Position numbers and translations under genes: made by a program. From Gemmatimonadales bacterium UBA4456 (GTDB taxonomy: Bacteria; Gemmatimonadota; Gemmatimonadetes; Longimicrobiales; Gaopeijiaceae), in assembly GCA_002390225.1 (NCBI GenBank), contig DGOW01000019.1, positions 1 through 50,433 on the forward strand: a stretch of DNA of 50,433 nucleotides, in the 5' to 3' direction. The notes beneath the pieces were generated by a model. The model was given only the letters and a program-made list of their open reading frames with translations. It was not told where the DNA came from and did no database searches. Of this stretch, positions 1 through 8,561 are shown in pieces. How positions within the stretch are numbered: the stretch's first letter is position 1; the number at the start of each line of letters is the position of its first letter.

Positions 1-34
1 CCCGATACGTTGAGTTCGCACGCCACGACCATCC

Positions 35-892
35 ATGGAGGACCCACTGAAGATCGCGTACCGCGAGGCGGCCACGGCGCCAGCGCAGTTGACCACGGTG
101 TCGTACTCGGCCGGCGTGGAGGGCGGGTTTCCGTTCTCCGTTCCAGCCCTGTCTTCCCTTCGGGAGCTCGACCTGGATGCCCCCGTCAGTATCCTGGTTG
201 GTGAGAACGGGACCGGGAAGTCCACCTTGCTGGAGGCACTTGCCATCGCCTGCGAGCTGCCCGCGGTGGGTTCGGCGCGTCCTGCAACGGACCCGACACT
301 CGGGCCTCAGCGCCGGCTTGCACGCCGACTTCAGCTCACGTGGCGCACACGTAGTCATCGTGGCTTCTTCCTCAGAGCTGAGGATTTTTTTGGCTTTCAG
401 AAGGGACTTGTCGCGCAACGCGCAGAGCATGAAGCCGAGCTCGAACGCGTCGACACGGAACTCGCGCAATCGTCCGAATACGCGCGACGCCTCGCCAGGG
501 GGCCGCACCGCGCCTCCATCGGTGCGATCGAGAACCGTTACGGACGGGACCCTGACGCACGTTCACACGGCGAGGCATTTCTCCATCTGTTCCAGCAGCG
601 GCTGGCCCCGAACGGACTTTTTCTGCTGGACGAGCCCGAGGCCGCCCTGTCGCCGCAGAGCCAGCTCGGCTTCGTCGCCATGATCCGGCAAGCCGTCGAG
701 CGAGGCAGTCAGTTCGTGATCGCCACTCACTCGCCGATTTTGATGGCGATTCCCGACTCGCGGATCTACTCATTCGACGAGGGCACGGTCGCGCCAGTGA
801 CGTATGATGAGCTGCCGTCCGTAACGCTCATGAGAGACTTCCTGCAGGCACCCGAACGGTATCTGCGCATGATTTGGGAGGGTGAGGTATGA
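35..892 (+). CDS. AAA family ATPase (RecF/SMC-like, ABC-type P-loop)
   Basis: Small ABC-type AAA ATPase of 285 residues. The Walker A loop GENGTGKST is at about residues 56-64. Walker B lies in LLDEPEAALS (about 197-206) and the switch histidine in ATHSP (about 230-234), the usual order of the RecF-like AAA_21/AAA_23 families. The coiled middle part is short (about residues 125-160, rich in E, A and R), so this is not a full SMC or RecN. No signal peptide or membrane segment is visible, so it is cytosolic. The stop overlaps the start of the next gene by 4 bp (ATGA), which suggests translational coupling to the corrinoid/Fe-S protein. Proteins of this type serve in repair, in defence or as partners of toxins, and nothing here chooses between these. 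The ATG at 35 is the first plausible start. The gene lies near the window edge but its N-terminus looks complete. Confidence 0.85.
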   Translation: MEDPLKIAYREAATAPAQLTTVSYSAGVEGGFPFSVPALSSLRELDLDAPVSILVGENGTGKSTLLEALAIACELPAVGSARPATDPTLGPQRRLARRLQLTWRTRSHRGFFLRAEDFFGFQKGLVAQRAEHEAELERVDTELAQSSEYARRLARGPHRASIGAIENRYGRDPDARSHGEAFLHLFQQRLAPNGLFLLDEPEAALSPQSQLGFVAMIRQAVERGSQFVIATHSPILMAIPDSRIYSFDEGTVAPVTYDELPSVTLMRDFLQAPERYLRMIWEGEV

Positions 893-2070
893 GCGCCGAC
901 GGATCGAGTGACGCTCGGCGCCCAGCCGCAGGCTTTGAGGTCCTGGGGCACTTCGAGCGGTTTAGTCAGAAGAACGACATCTACTCGAGAGCCTTCTGGG
1001 ACCCGGAGGTACGGTCCGACCGTACCGACCGATTCTTTGAGACGTATCGGACCCCGCTCAAGAAGTGGAAGAAGGCGCAGGGGTTTCGACAGAAGGACTA
1101 CGCCCTGCGAAACGCCTCGTGGCATCTCCCGGACATCTTTGCCGAGTTGAAGGAAGACGAGAACCGGCGAGAGGGCTTCCTCGATCCCTTTACTGTCCAC
1201 CGGGAGGGTCCGGAGGAACGTGTCCCGGTCGATTCTCCCGGCGAGATGAGTCGGGAGATCAAGCACGTGGGACGGGTCTTCGGTGCCGACCTTGTCGGGA
1301 TCACCGAGTATGACGAGCGCTGGGTGTACTCGCACGCGTATTCACGGCTCGGAGAGACAGCGAAGCCTCAGGAACTTCCGACTGACCTGCCGAACGTGAT
1401 CGTGATCGCGCAGCAGATGGATCGGGAACTCATCGAGACTGTGCCCTCCGCGCTCAGCGGGACCGCCACAGGTGTCGGATATTCGCACGACACTCTCGTG
1501 CTGCTTGGCCTCGCACAGTACGTACGGAATCTCGGGTACCGCGCGGTCGCGACGATGAATGATACGGCCCTGGCGATTCCTCTGGCGCTGCAAGCCGGAC
1601 TGGGTGAGTACGGCCGGCATGGCCTGCTGATCACTGAAGAGTTCGGTCCGCGCGTGAGGATCGGGAAGATATTTACTGACTTGCCGCTCGAGCCCGATGG
1701 GCCGAAAGCGTTCGGTGTGAATGAGTTCTGCAAGATCTGCCGGCGCTGCTCGGACGCGTGCCCGGTGAATGCGATTCCCTCGGGTCCGCCGACAGACGAG
1801 GTCTACAACCGCTCAAACATCGTCGGGGTAAAGAAATGGACCGTCGACGCGGAACCGTGCTTCCGTTTCTGGTCGAATCAAAACTCGGATTGCTCGATAT
1901 GTGTTCGGGTCTGTCCCTACAATCAGGATTTTTCCCGGCCCATGGCGAGGGCGTGGCGCTGGTTGGCCGGTACACGGCTCCGCCGACTGGCCCTCTGGCT
2001 CGCTGATCGGTTCGCGCCTGGCGGACGGGTCGATCCGGGTGACTGGTGGGCGGCAGGAAGAACTCCATGA
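889..2070 (+). CDS. Reductive-dehalogenase-like corrinoid/4Fe-4S protein, cytosolic
   Basis: The protein has 393 residues. Its C-terminal third carries two ferredoxin-type clusters: Cys281-x2-Cys284-x2-Cys287-x3-Cys291-Pro, then Cys324 with Cys335-x2-Cys338-x3-Cys342-Pro. The middle (about 135-270, with GLGEYGRHGLLITEEFGPR just before the first cluster) resembles the catalytic domain of reductive dehalogenases, which bind a cobamide and pass electrons from the two clusters to it. Respiratory RdhA proteins have a Tat signal and a membrane anchor RdhB; neither is present here, so the protein should be cytosolic, like catabolic or uncharacterised members. The family also resembles epoxyqueuosine reductase (QueG), but the residues around the first cluster fit RdhA better. 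It is coupled by 4-bp overlaps to the ATPase upstream and the transporter downstream. Dehalogenation itself is not proven by sequence. Confidence 0.75.
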   Translation: MSADGSSDARRPAAGFEVLGHFERFSQKNDIYSRAFWDPEVRSDRTDRFFETYRTPLKKWKKAQGFRQKDYALRNASWHLPDIFAELKEDENRREGFLDPFTVHREGPEERVPVDSPGEMSREIKHVGRVFGADLVGITEYDERWVYSHAYSRLGETAKPQELPTDLPNVIVIAQQMDRELIETVPSALSGTATGVGYSHDTLVLLGLAQYVRNLGYRAVATMNDTALAIPLALQAGLGEYGRHGLLITEEFGPRVRIGKIFTDLPLEPDGPKAFGVNEFCKICRRCSDACPVNAIPSGPPTDEVYNRSNIVGVKKWTVDAEPCFRFWSNQNSDCSICVRVCPYNQDFSRPMARAWRWLAGTRLRRLALWLADRFAPGGRVDPGDWWAAGRTP

Positions 2071-4310
2071 CTGACGGGATGTCAGCCAACAGCAACACCG
2101 CTGCGGCGACTCAAGGACACGGGTTCGGCACTGCGCCGGTGTTTCTCGCCAGCGTCAGCACGATTCTCGGCGCGGTCATGTTTCTGCGCTTCGGGTACGC
2201 CGTAGGCCACACGGGACTCCTCGGCGCGATCCTGATCATTCTGCTCGGGCACCTCGTCACGATCCCGACTGCGCTCGCGATTGCTGAGATCGCGACGAAC
2301 CGCCGCGTGGAGGGTGGGGGCGAGTACTTCATCATCTCCCGCTCGTTCGGCATTACGATCGGTGGGGCCATCGGTATCAGCCTCTACATGTCTCAGGCAA
2401 TCTCCGTCGCCTTCTATATGATCGCGTTCGCCGAGTCATTCCGGCCGCTCGCCGGGTTGTTTGAGCAGACGTTTGGAACCCCGTACGACCCCAGATACAT
2501 CTCGTTGCCCGCGACACTACTGCTCGTGGGAGTCGTCTTGAGAAAGGGGACGGACATCGGCGTAAAAGCACTCTGGTTGGTAGCCGGCGTGCTGGGGCTC
2601 TCACTTGCCATGTTCTTCGCCGGATCGAGCCCGGAGGCGATTCGCCCTGATTCCATCAGGTTCTTCTCCGACCTGGGTGACCCGGACTCGTTCATGCTGG
2701 TCTTCGCGATCGTCTTCCCCGCCTTTACCGGGATGACGGCTGGCGTCGGGCTCTCGGGCGATCTTGCCGAACCACGGAAGTCGATCCCAACGGGGATCAT
2801 GATGGCGACGGTGACCGGGATGTTCGTCTACGTTCTGGTGGTGCTCAAGCTCGCGGCGTCGGTCACGTCGGATGAACTCTCCTCGCACTACCTGATCATG
2901 AGTGAGATTGCGGTGTGGGGTCCGATCATCCCGATCGGTCTGGCATGCGCCACGATCTCATCAGCGATCGGCTCGATCCTCGTAGCCCCGCGTACGCTGC
3001 AGGCGCTCGGTAGCGACGCGGTCATCCCGCCCCCTCGGATGAACGCGTACGTCGCCGAGGGGACGGGGGAGGCGAACGAGCCACGGAATGCAACACTCGT
3101 GACGTCGGCGATCGCCATCGTCTTCGTGTTGCTGGGCAGCGTCGACCTTGTGGCTCGCATTGTGTCGATGTTCTTCATGGTGACTTACGGAGCGCTGTGC
3201 GCGATCTCCTTCTTGGAGCACTTCGCAGCGCGACCATCGTACCGACCCAGTTTCCGTTCGAAGTGGTATGTGAGCCTGGTCGGGGCCGTGATGTGCCTCG
3301 TGCTCATGCTGCAAATGGACCTGCTCTTCGCTACGTGTGCGATCGCGCTCATGGGTCTGCTGTACGAAGTGATTCGTCGCGGACGTCGGGGGCAAGATGG
3401 TCTCGCACAGATCTTCCAGGGCGTGATGACTCAGTTGACCCGGCACATGCAGATCCGTCTGCAGAAGATGCCGCCTGACGACTGGCGACCCAGTGTCATC
3501 TCGATCTCATCCCGAACCTTCGACCGTTCAGCGCCCCTCCAGTTCCTTGAGTGGCTCTGCCACCGGTACGGGTTTGGAACCTATTTCCACCACATCGAAG
3601 GGCGGCTCGACAAAGAGAACTACGAGGCGAGTCAGGAGGTCCGGGATCGGTTGATTGAAGTGATGCACCAGCGAAAAGGCGCCATTTACATGGACGCGGT
3701 CATTAGTCCGTCGATGACGTCGGCGCTCGGGCAGGGACTTCAGATGCCCGGAATCTCGGGCATGGAGAACAACGCACTCCTGCTCGAGTTTGGTCGCTAC
3801 GACCCTCCGGAAGTGCTCGATGAGGTCGTGGACGGGATGCTCATGGCAGGTGTGCCGCACATGGACCGTCTCGTCTTGCGGCACGGTGACAACTTCTTCG
3901 GGACGCGGAAGAGCATCCATGTCTGGCTCACATGGCACGACGCTCGAAACGCGAACTTGATGATCCTGCTGTCGTATATCCTGCTCGGTCACAAGGACTG
4001 GCAGGGCGCAGAGGTGAGCTTGTTCGCGGCTTATCCGCGTGGTGAGGTCAAGGAGCGTCGTGCAGAGATCCAGCAGATGATCTCCGAGGGGCGCCTGCTG
4101 ATCAGTGAGAAGAACGTACTCGTCATTCCGACGGACGACTCGATCGACTTCGAACGCCTGGTTGAGGCTCGTTCGTCCGAAGCCGACCTCGTCATGGTCG
4201 GCTTCTCGGGTCATCGCCTGCGCCAGCGGCGTGGCGACATCTTTTTGCGCTTCCCCGAGCTTCGCGACGTTCTCTTCGTCTCCGCCCAGGAGACCATCTT
4301 CATCGACTGA
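2067..4310 (+). CDS. SLC12-type cation-chloride/amino acid permease family transporter
   Basis: This is a 747-residue inner-membrane transporter of the APC superfamily. The N-terminal two thirds hold about twelve hydrophobic segments, opening with GFGTAPVFLASVSTILGAV, the arrangement of Na-K-Cl cotransporters. The last 290 or so residues are soluble (beginning near DDWRPSVISIS) and match the SLC12 C-terminal domain, including a late segment SEADLVMVGFSGHR. Bacterial members transport chloride or organic solutes with K+ or Na+; the substrate here is unknown. I chose the ATG at 2067 because it overlaps the previous stop as ATGA and has a purine-rich ribosome site (GGAAGAA) just upstream. An in-frame ATG at 2046 would lie inside the preceding gene. 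A complete gene of normal length. Confidence 0.85.
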   Translation: MTDGMSANSNTAAATQGHGFGTAPVFLASVSTILGAVMFLRFGYAVGHTGLLGAILIILLGHLVTIPTALAIAEIATNRRVEGGGEYFIISRSFGITIGGAIGISLYMSQAISVAFYMIAFAESFRPLAGLFEQTFGTPYDPRYISLPATLLLVGVVLRKGTDIGVKALWLVAGVLGLSLAMFFAGSSPEAIRPDSIRFFSDLGDPDSFMLVFAIVFPAFTGMTAGVGLSGDLAEPRKSIPTGIMMATVTGMFVYVLVVLKLAASVTSDELSSHYLIMSEIAVWGPIIPIGLACATISSAIGSILVAPRTLQALGSDAVIPPPRMNAYVAEGTGEANEPRNATLVTSAIAIVFVLLGSVDLVARIVSMFFMVTYGALCAISFLEHFAARPSYRPSFRSKWYVSLVGAVMCLVLMLQMDLLFATCAIALMGLLYEVIRRGRRGQDGLAQIFQGVMTQLTRHMQIRLQKMPPDDWRPSVISISSRTFDRSAPLQFLEWLCHRYGFGTYFHHIEGRLDKENYEASQEVRDRLIEVMHQRKGAIYMDAVISPSMTSALGQGLQMPGISGMENNALLLEFGRYDPPEVLDEVVDGMLMAGVPHMDRLVLRHGDNFFGTRKSIHVWLTWHDARNANLMILLSYILLGHKDWQGAEVSLFAAYPRGEVKERRAEIQQMISEGRLLISEKNVLVIPTDDSIDFERLVEARSSEADLVMVGFSGHRLRQRRGDIFLRFPELRDVLFVSAQETIFID

Positions 4311-4466
4311 CGCGGCGGTTTCGCGCGAAGCGTCGGACAGTTTCTATGACGGAGACTGACCTCAGGGCCATCGTCGCGGCAATCGTATTGAAGAGTATGT
4401 CGCGCGGCCCGAAAGTGCGGTTCGGTACCAGCACCTGGAGAGCCTCGTCGACGATGCCCGGCGCGA

Positions 4467-4631
4467 CTACCCGGAGCAGGGCGAGCGGCCAGCTCGGAGT
4501 CGTTCGGTCAGTGCCTCGTATGCGAGCAGCGCGACAAGACCATACGCCAACAGGTGTGTCCGCTCTTCAAGGGACAGCCCCATGCGGACAAGCACCATAA
4601 GGCTTGCTGCGACGGTTTCGCTTCCCGTCAC
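4467..4631 (-). CDS. Possible small membrane protein coupled to the glutamate synthase gene
   Basis: A 54-codon frame starts with GTG at 4631. Its start overlaps the stop of the upstream glutamate-synthase-domain gene as GTGA, the same coupling seen at many junctions here. It encodes a hydrophobic stretch (LLAYGLVALLAYEAL, about residues 28-42) after an amphipathic start and ends at TAG. I recognise no family. The case for it is the overlap, the spacing and one plausible membrane helix; the case against is its size and the ease with which GC-rich DNA yields such frames. The opposite strand between 4311 and 4466 also has an open stretch without a start and with no recognisable product. Confidence 0.3.
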   Translation of the reverse strand: MTGSETVAASLMVLVRMGLSLEERTHLLAYGLVALLAYEALTERLRAGRSPCSG

Positions 4632-6136
4632 GCACTTCGCATGGCCTGAAGTACAGCCGTAGCGTCGGCCTCCGACGGTAGTTCCCAACCGTCTTCGTAT
4701 CCAAAGACTTCTAGCAAAGGACGGCTGCCGTAGTGGCCATCCAGCACCTCCATGTGCTTGGCTGTGAGGAGGCCTGGGTGCTCCACGGCACACGCGTGAC
4801 TCAGGCGGGTCAGCTCCTTTCTGAGCGTGATCACATAGTTCGCCAGCCGTTCGGCTTTGCTCGTCGGGTCCAAGCCGCGGACCAGCCACGGGTTTTGCGT
4901 GGCTACGCCGGTCGGGCAGTGACCCGTGTGGCAGCGCTGAGCCTGAATGCACCCGATGGCCAGCATGGCTTCACGACCCACTGCGATCATGTCCGCTCCG
5001 AGGCAGAAGGACATCAGCGCTGTCTCGGGGAAACCAAGCTTGCCAGCCCCAATCCAGACGACGTTCTGGTGTACATCTCGCTCGGCGAAGATGGAGTAGG
5101 CGCGAGTGAAGCCCACCTTGAACGGCAGCGCGACGTGGTCGGAGAACGCAAATGGCGCTGCCCCGGTGCCCCCCTCGCCGCCGTCGATAGCGATGTAGTC
5201 GACGCCTCGGTCCTCCGAAGCCATCGCATCCGCCAGGTCCTTCCAGAACCCGAGAAGCCCAACCGCAGACTTGATCCCGACTGGGAGGCCGGTTGCGTCC
5301 GCGAGGTGCTCGACGAAGTCGAGCATCTCGTCGACGGAGGAGAAGGACTTGTGTCCGGCTGGGCTGATGACCGTCTCACCCATGGGTACGCCGCGGATTC
5401 TCGAGATCTCGGCTGTGACCTTCTCCCCGGGCAGCACACCCCCGAGACCCGGTTTGGCACCCTGACTCAGCTTGATCTCGATCGCTCGCACGGGGTGAGC
5501 TTCGACCTGTCTGATGCATGCCTCAAGATCGAAGGTGCCGTCCGGTGCTCGTGCCCCAAAGTAGCCGGTGCCCAGCTGCCAGATGAGGTCGCCTCCGTGA
5601 AGGTGGTGCGGCGAGATCCCTCCTTCGCCCGTGTTGTGAAGGCAGCCTGCGATCGCAGATCCTCGGTTGAGCGCCTCGACTGCCGCAGAGGATAGGGAGC
5701 CGAAGCTCATCCCACTGATGTTCACGACGGAGGCGGGACGGAACGCGTGTCGCCGATCCCGGTGGCCGCCCAGGACCTTGGCGCACGGAAGTGAGAAGTG
5801 GTCGTCGTGGTGACGGTTGTCGGCTCGACCGAGGGTATCGTGCTTGATGATCAGGTAATTGGGCGAGCGCTCCTGGTCGTTGTCCGTCCCAAATCCAGTG
5901 TAGTTGTTCTGCTTCTTGGCCGAGGCATAGACCCACGTTCTTTGATCACGCGAAAACGGCAGTTCCTCGTTGTTCGAGGTCACGATGTACTGTCTTAGCT
6001 CTGGACCGACCGTCTCGAGCATGTACCGGAAATGCCCAATGATGGGGAAGTTCCGGAGGATGGCATGCTTCTTCTGCGTCAGGTCGTAGATCGTGATGAG
6101 CAGCAGAAATACCGCGAGTACGTAGATCCAGGTCAC
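4628..6136 (-). CDS. FMN-binding glutamate synthase domain protein, membrane anchored
   Basis: The protein has 502 residues and begins with one transmembrane helix (about residues 2-19), followed by an FMN-barrel domain like the synthase domain of GltB. A [3Fe-4S] motif is present as Cys396-x5-Cys402-x4-Cys407, and the glycine-rich GGEGGTGAAP loop is the FMN-phosphate region. There is no glutaminase domain and no GltD partner nearby, so this is one of the widespread stand-alone 'glutamate synthase-related' proteins and probably not the enzyme of ammonium assimilation. With the N-terminal helix it would face the cytoplasm at the membrane. Its substrate and electron partner are unknown. It is transcribed divergently from the ChaN-like gene across 145 bp with no clear promoter match. 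Confidence 0.85.
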   Translation of the reverse strand: MTWIYVLAVFLLLITIYDLTQKKHAILRNFPIIGHFRYMLETVGPELRQYIVTSNNEELPFSRDQRTWVYASAKKQNNYTGFGTDNDQERSPNYLIIKHDTLGRADNRHHDDHFSLPCAKVLGGHRDRRHAFRPASVVNISGMSFGSLSSAAVEALNRGSAIAGCLHNTGEGGISPHHLHGGDLIWQLGTGYFGARAPDGTFDLEACIRQVEAHPVRAIEIKLSQGAKPGLGGVLPGEKVTAEISRIRGVPMGETVISPAGHKSFSSVDEMLDFVEHLADATGLPVGIKSAVGLLGFWKDLADAMASEDRGVDYIAIDGGEGGTGAAPFAFSDHVALPFKVGFTRAYSIFAERDVHQNVVWIGAGKLGFPETALMSFCLGADMIAVGREAMLAIGCIQAQRCHTGHCPTGVATQNPWLVRGLDPTSKAERLANYVITLRKELTRLSHACAVEHPGLLTAKHMEVLDGHYGSRPLLEVFGYEDGWELPSEADATAVLQAMRSA

Positions 6137-6281
6137 GTGGGCCTCTTCTGAAGCAGAAAACGTTGAGGCGAAGGTACGTCGGTTGGCGCGGCAGCGTCGA
6201 CCGTGGCGTGCGCCGGACCTAGCTTGCCCGGGTCATGGTCGTGTTTGAGCCTGTCGCGGCCCGTGCTCGTCCCCCACGCTT

Positions 6282-7325
6282 ATGTCGACCGCTTTGCGCT
6301 ACTTGTGCCTGCCCTTGATGACTAGATCGCTTGGCCTCGTCATCACACTCGTGTGCGTTGCGGCCGCCTCTGTGAACGCTCAGGCGGAGGCCCCTCATGG
6401 GGCCACGTCCTCGATCGCGGATGGAGTCGACTATCGGGTCTACGACCGCAACGGTCAGGTCACGACATTATCGGCGATCATCGACGGCTCGCTTGGTGCC
6501 GAGGTGCTCCTCGTCGGTGAGGAGCACGACGACATGGTGGGCCATGCGTTTCAGACGGTACTGCTCAACGAAGTCGTACGTCGGATCCGATCGGGGTCTG
6601 GTGCAGGCCGGACTGTGCTCCTCTCTCTTGAGATGTTCGAGCGTGACGTGCAGTACGTCGTGGACGAGTACCTGGCCGGCTTGATCACGGAGGCGCATTT
6701 CCTCCGTTCGTCGCGCCCGTGGGATGACTACCAGGGACGATATCGCCCGCTCGTCGAGCATGCTCGGGCGTTCGGCCTGCCGGTCATCGCCGCCAATGCG
6801 CCGAGGCGCTATGTGAATCGGGTCACCAACGAGGGACCGGAATCGCTCGAGTCGCTGTCCGAGCAGGCCCGTCAGTACTTGCCACCGCTTCCGTATCCGG
6901 GCCCCTCGGACCGATATCGTGCGCAGTGGGACGCGTTGATGACCGAGGCGATGCTAGGTATGCAGCAGTCCTCAGACTCATCGGACTCAGCTGGCGAGTC
7001 AGCTGCCAGCAGAGCTCCGCGGGGTGAGCTCAACCCCAACGCGATCTACTCGCAGGCGCTGTGGGATGCAGCGATGGGCCATGCGATCGCTCGGTCGCTG
7101 GTCACGCATTTGGGAGGGTTCGTAGTCCACATGGCCGGCTCGTTCCACGTAGAGAGGGGAACGGGCATTCTCGAACGCCTCGCCGACTACCGTCCGGGCA
7201 CCCGCGTGAAGACGGTCGTCATGACCAAGGTCGACGATATCGACGCATGGTCAGAAGAAGACCACGCGCCGCTTGCGGACTTCGTGGTATTAACCAAGAG
7301 GCCGTCAGAGAGTGGGGGGAGCTGA
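6282..7325 (+). CDS. ChaN-like haem-binding domain protein (PF04187), exported
   Basis: The 347-residue protein starts with a signal peptide (hydrophobic LGLVITLVCVAAASVNA) and carries the ChaN/haem-binding-uptake fold. VLLVGEEHDD near residue 80 and the later MAGSFHVERG are the conserved beginning and end of the family, and SLEMFERDVQ lies between them. Known members bind haem at the cell surface and are linked to iron uptake. A low-complexity acidic-serine insert (about residues 228-243) is unusual. The start is uncertain: the ATG at 6318 gives a tidier signal peptide (MTRSLGLVIT), and neither start has a strong ribosome site. The gene converges with the outer-membrane protein gene downstream, separated by 26 bp. 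Confidence 0.75.
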   Translation: MSTALRYLCLPLMTRSLGLVITLVCVAAASVNAQAEAPHGATSSIADGVDYRVYDRNGQVTTLSAIIDGSLGAEVLLVGEEHDDMVGHAFQTVLLNEVVRRIRSGSGAGRTVLLSLEMFERDVQYVVDEYLAGLITEAHFLRSSRPWDDYQGRYRPLVEHARAFGLPVIAANAPRRYVNRVTNEGPESLESLSEQARQYLPPLPYPGPSDRYRAQWDALMTEAMLGMQQSSDSSDSAGESAASRAPRGELNPNAIYSQALWDAAMGHAIARSLVTHLGGFVVHMAGSFHVERGTGILERLADYRPGTRVKTVVMTKVDDIDAWSEEDHAPLADFVVLTKRPSESGGS

Positions 7326-7351
7326 CCGAGAGAAGTTGACGCCTGGTTCCG

Positions 7352-7903
7352 TCAGCTTGGAGGCGCTGCCCGCCAAAGCGGCAGGTTGATGCCGAGCGAT
7401 GCTGAGTTCGGCTGATACGCCGTGTCGTTCAGGAACGTCCAACGCAGCAGGAACTCAATCTGTACGGGTCCGAGGTTGGTCCTGCCGCCGCCGAACGCGT
7501 TGAAGCCGAAGAACGTCTGACGCGGGTTGCCGAGTTCTGTTCCAATGACGGAGTCTCTCCAGCCGACTCCTCCTCCGGCAAAGACTCCGCCGCGAACACC
7601 GCTCGGCACCCATGCGGCATCGACGTTGTACTGGTACTCCTTGGTGCCCCTCAGGAAGATTGCTTCCAAGCTGGGGAATAGTTCGAAGACACCGTTGCGT
7701 ACCAACGGAATGCGGACGTGCCCGCCCAGAAGCTCTCCGTTGGCGCTCGAGTCCCATCCGGCCTTCACACCAATGACCATGGGAGCCCAGCGAGGTACTT
7801 CTTCGGCCTGTCGGCCCCGACGGACCTGTGCGTCGACGGCCAACGGTACGACAAGGAGGACGGTAGCCAGCGCGGTAATGAGTCGAACGGTACGGTGAGG
7901 CAC
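7352..7903 (-). CDS. Probable outer-membrane beta-barrel protein, unknown function
   Basis: The protein has 183 residues. A signal peptide (about residues 1-25, ending VDAQ) is followed by a chain of short alternating strands rich in Gly and aromatic residues, such as GVFAGGGVGWRD and TFFGFNAFGGGR, typical of small eight-strand barrels. No family is recognised. It has the same general build as the protein encoded at 25785-26474, but the two do not align obviously. The tail is LWRAAPPS and lacks the terminal aromatic residue of classical barrels. It is convergent with the ChaN-like gene. About 270 bp upstream of it (7904-8177) hold no convincing gene; a 34-codon frame there has no support. Confidence 0.6.
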   Translation of the reverse strand: MPHRTVRLITALATVLLVVPLAVDAQVRRGRQAEEVPRWAPMVIGVKAGWDSSANGELLGGHVRIPLVRNGVFELFPSLEAIFLRGTKEYQYNVDAAWVPSGVRGGVFAGGGVGWRDSVIGTELGNPRQTFFGFNAFGGGRTNLGPVQIEFLLRWTFLNDTAYQPNSASLGINLPLWRAAPPS

Positions 7904-8177
7904 GATGAAATGACGCTAGGGTTTTTGGGGCTTTCACTGGTTGGACGAGGCCGAACGGCCCATAGACACATCCTCGTCACTCATGCAACCATACAGGCGG
8001 TCGCGCGGTCGAAGAAGTGTTGGCCCGCGGGTGAGTTGCCCATTCCGGCGAGAGGCAATCGATGCCGAACCGACCGAGTCAGCATTCTCCGCTCTCCGCA
8101 CGTGCAGAGTGGGTCGAGGGGCCCCGAAGTCCCTGAGCCCCTGCCTTTCGGTGACGTCGACGGTCAGGGAGTTCCGG

Positions 8178-8549
8178 TCAGCCTACCAGATCCTTGGCCG
8201 CTCCGATGACGTCAGTCAGGCGAAACGGTTGCCTCAGGGTGATGTGATCACCGTCGCGTCTCCAAGGACCGAAGACCGGGAGTGCCATCTTCCCAGGCTG
8301 AGACAGAGCGATGAGTGCGACATCCGGAAACTCGGTCATCAGTTCACTCAGGGGACTGGTTTCTTCCTAGTCCAGTACCGAAAGCCCAGCGACGACGAGG
8401 TCGACGCTTTGCTCGCGCATCAGTCCGATCGCTCCGTATGGGTCGCGGACACGCACGGCATCATAGCCTTCGTCGACCAGCACATCGCGGATCACGCGCC
8501 CGAGTTCACTTTGGAACACGATGACGAGGACGACAGGTCTGACCGGCAC
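8178..8549 (-). pseudogene. Degenerate receiver (REC) domain gene with an in-frame amber codon
   Basis: Read from 8549, this frame gives a CheY-like sequence (VLVIVFQSELGRVIRDVL, then VDLVVAGLSVLD). It stops at TAG (8367-8369) and continues in the same frame for 62 codons with matching receiver sequence (EFPDVALIALSQ, then LRQPFRLTDVIGAAKDL) to TGA at 8178-8180. Together the pieces make one 123-residue receiver domain of normal length. The acidic pair after strand 1 is replaced by VF, the phosphoacceptor Asp position by Ala/Gly and the conserved Lys by Gln in RQPF. So even if read through it would be a pseudo-receiver that cannot be phosphorylated in the usual way. Either the gene is broken or the amber is a base error. 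It lies 12 bp downstream of the DUF411 gene on the same strand. Confidence 0.65.
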
Positions 8550-8561
8550 GATGGGAACCCT

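Noticed and set aside
4346..4600. 84-codon plus-strand frame after the transporter gene
   Set aside because: No ribosome site, no recognisable sequence, and its 3' part lies over the better-supported minus-strand frame. A second frame in the same stretch has protein-like codons but no start.
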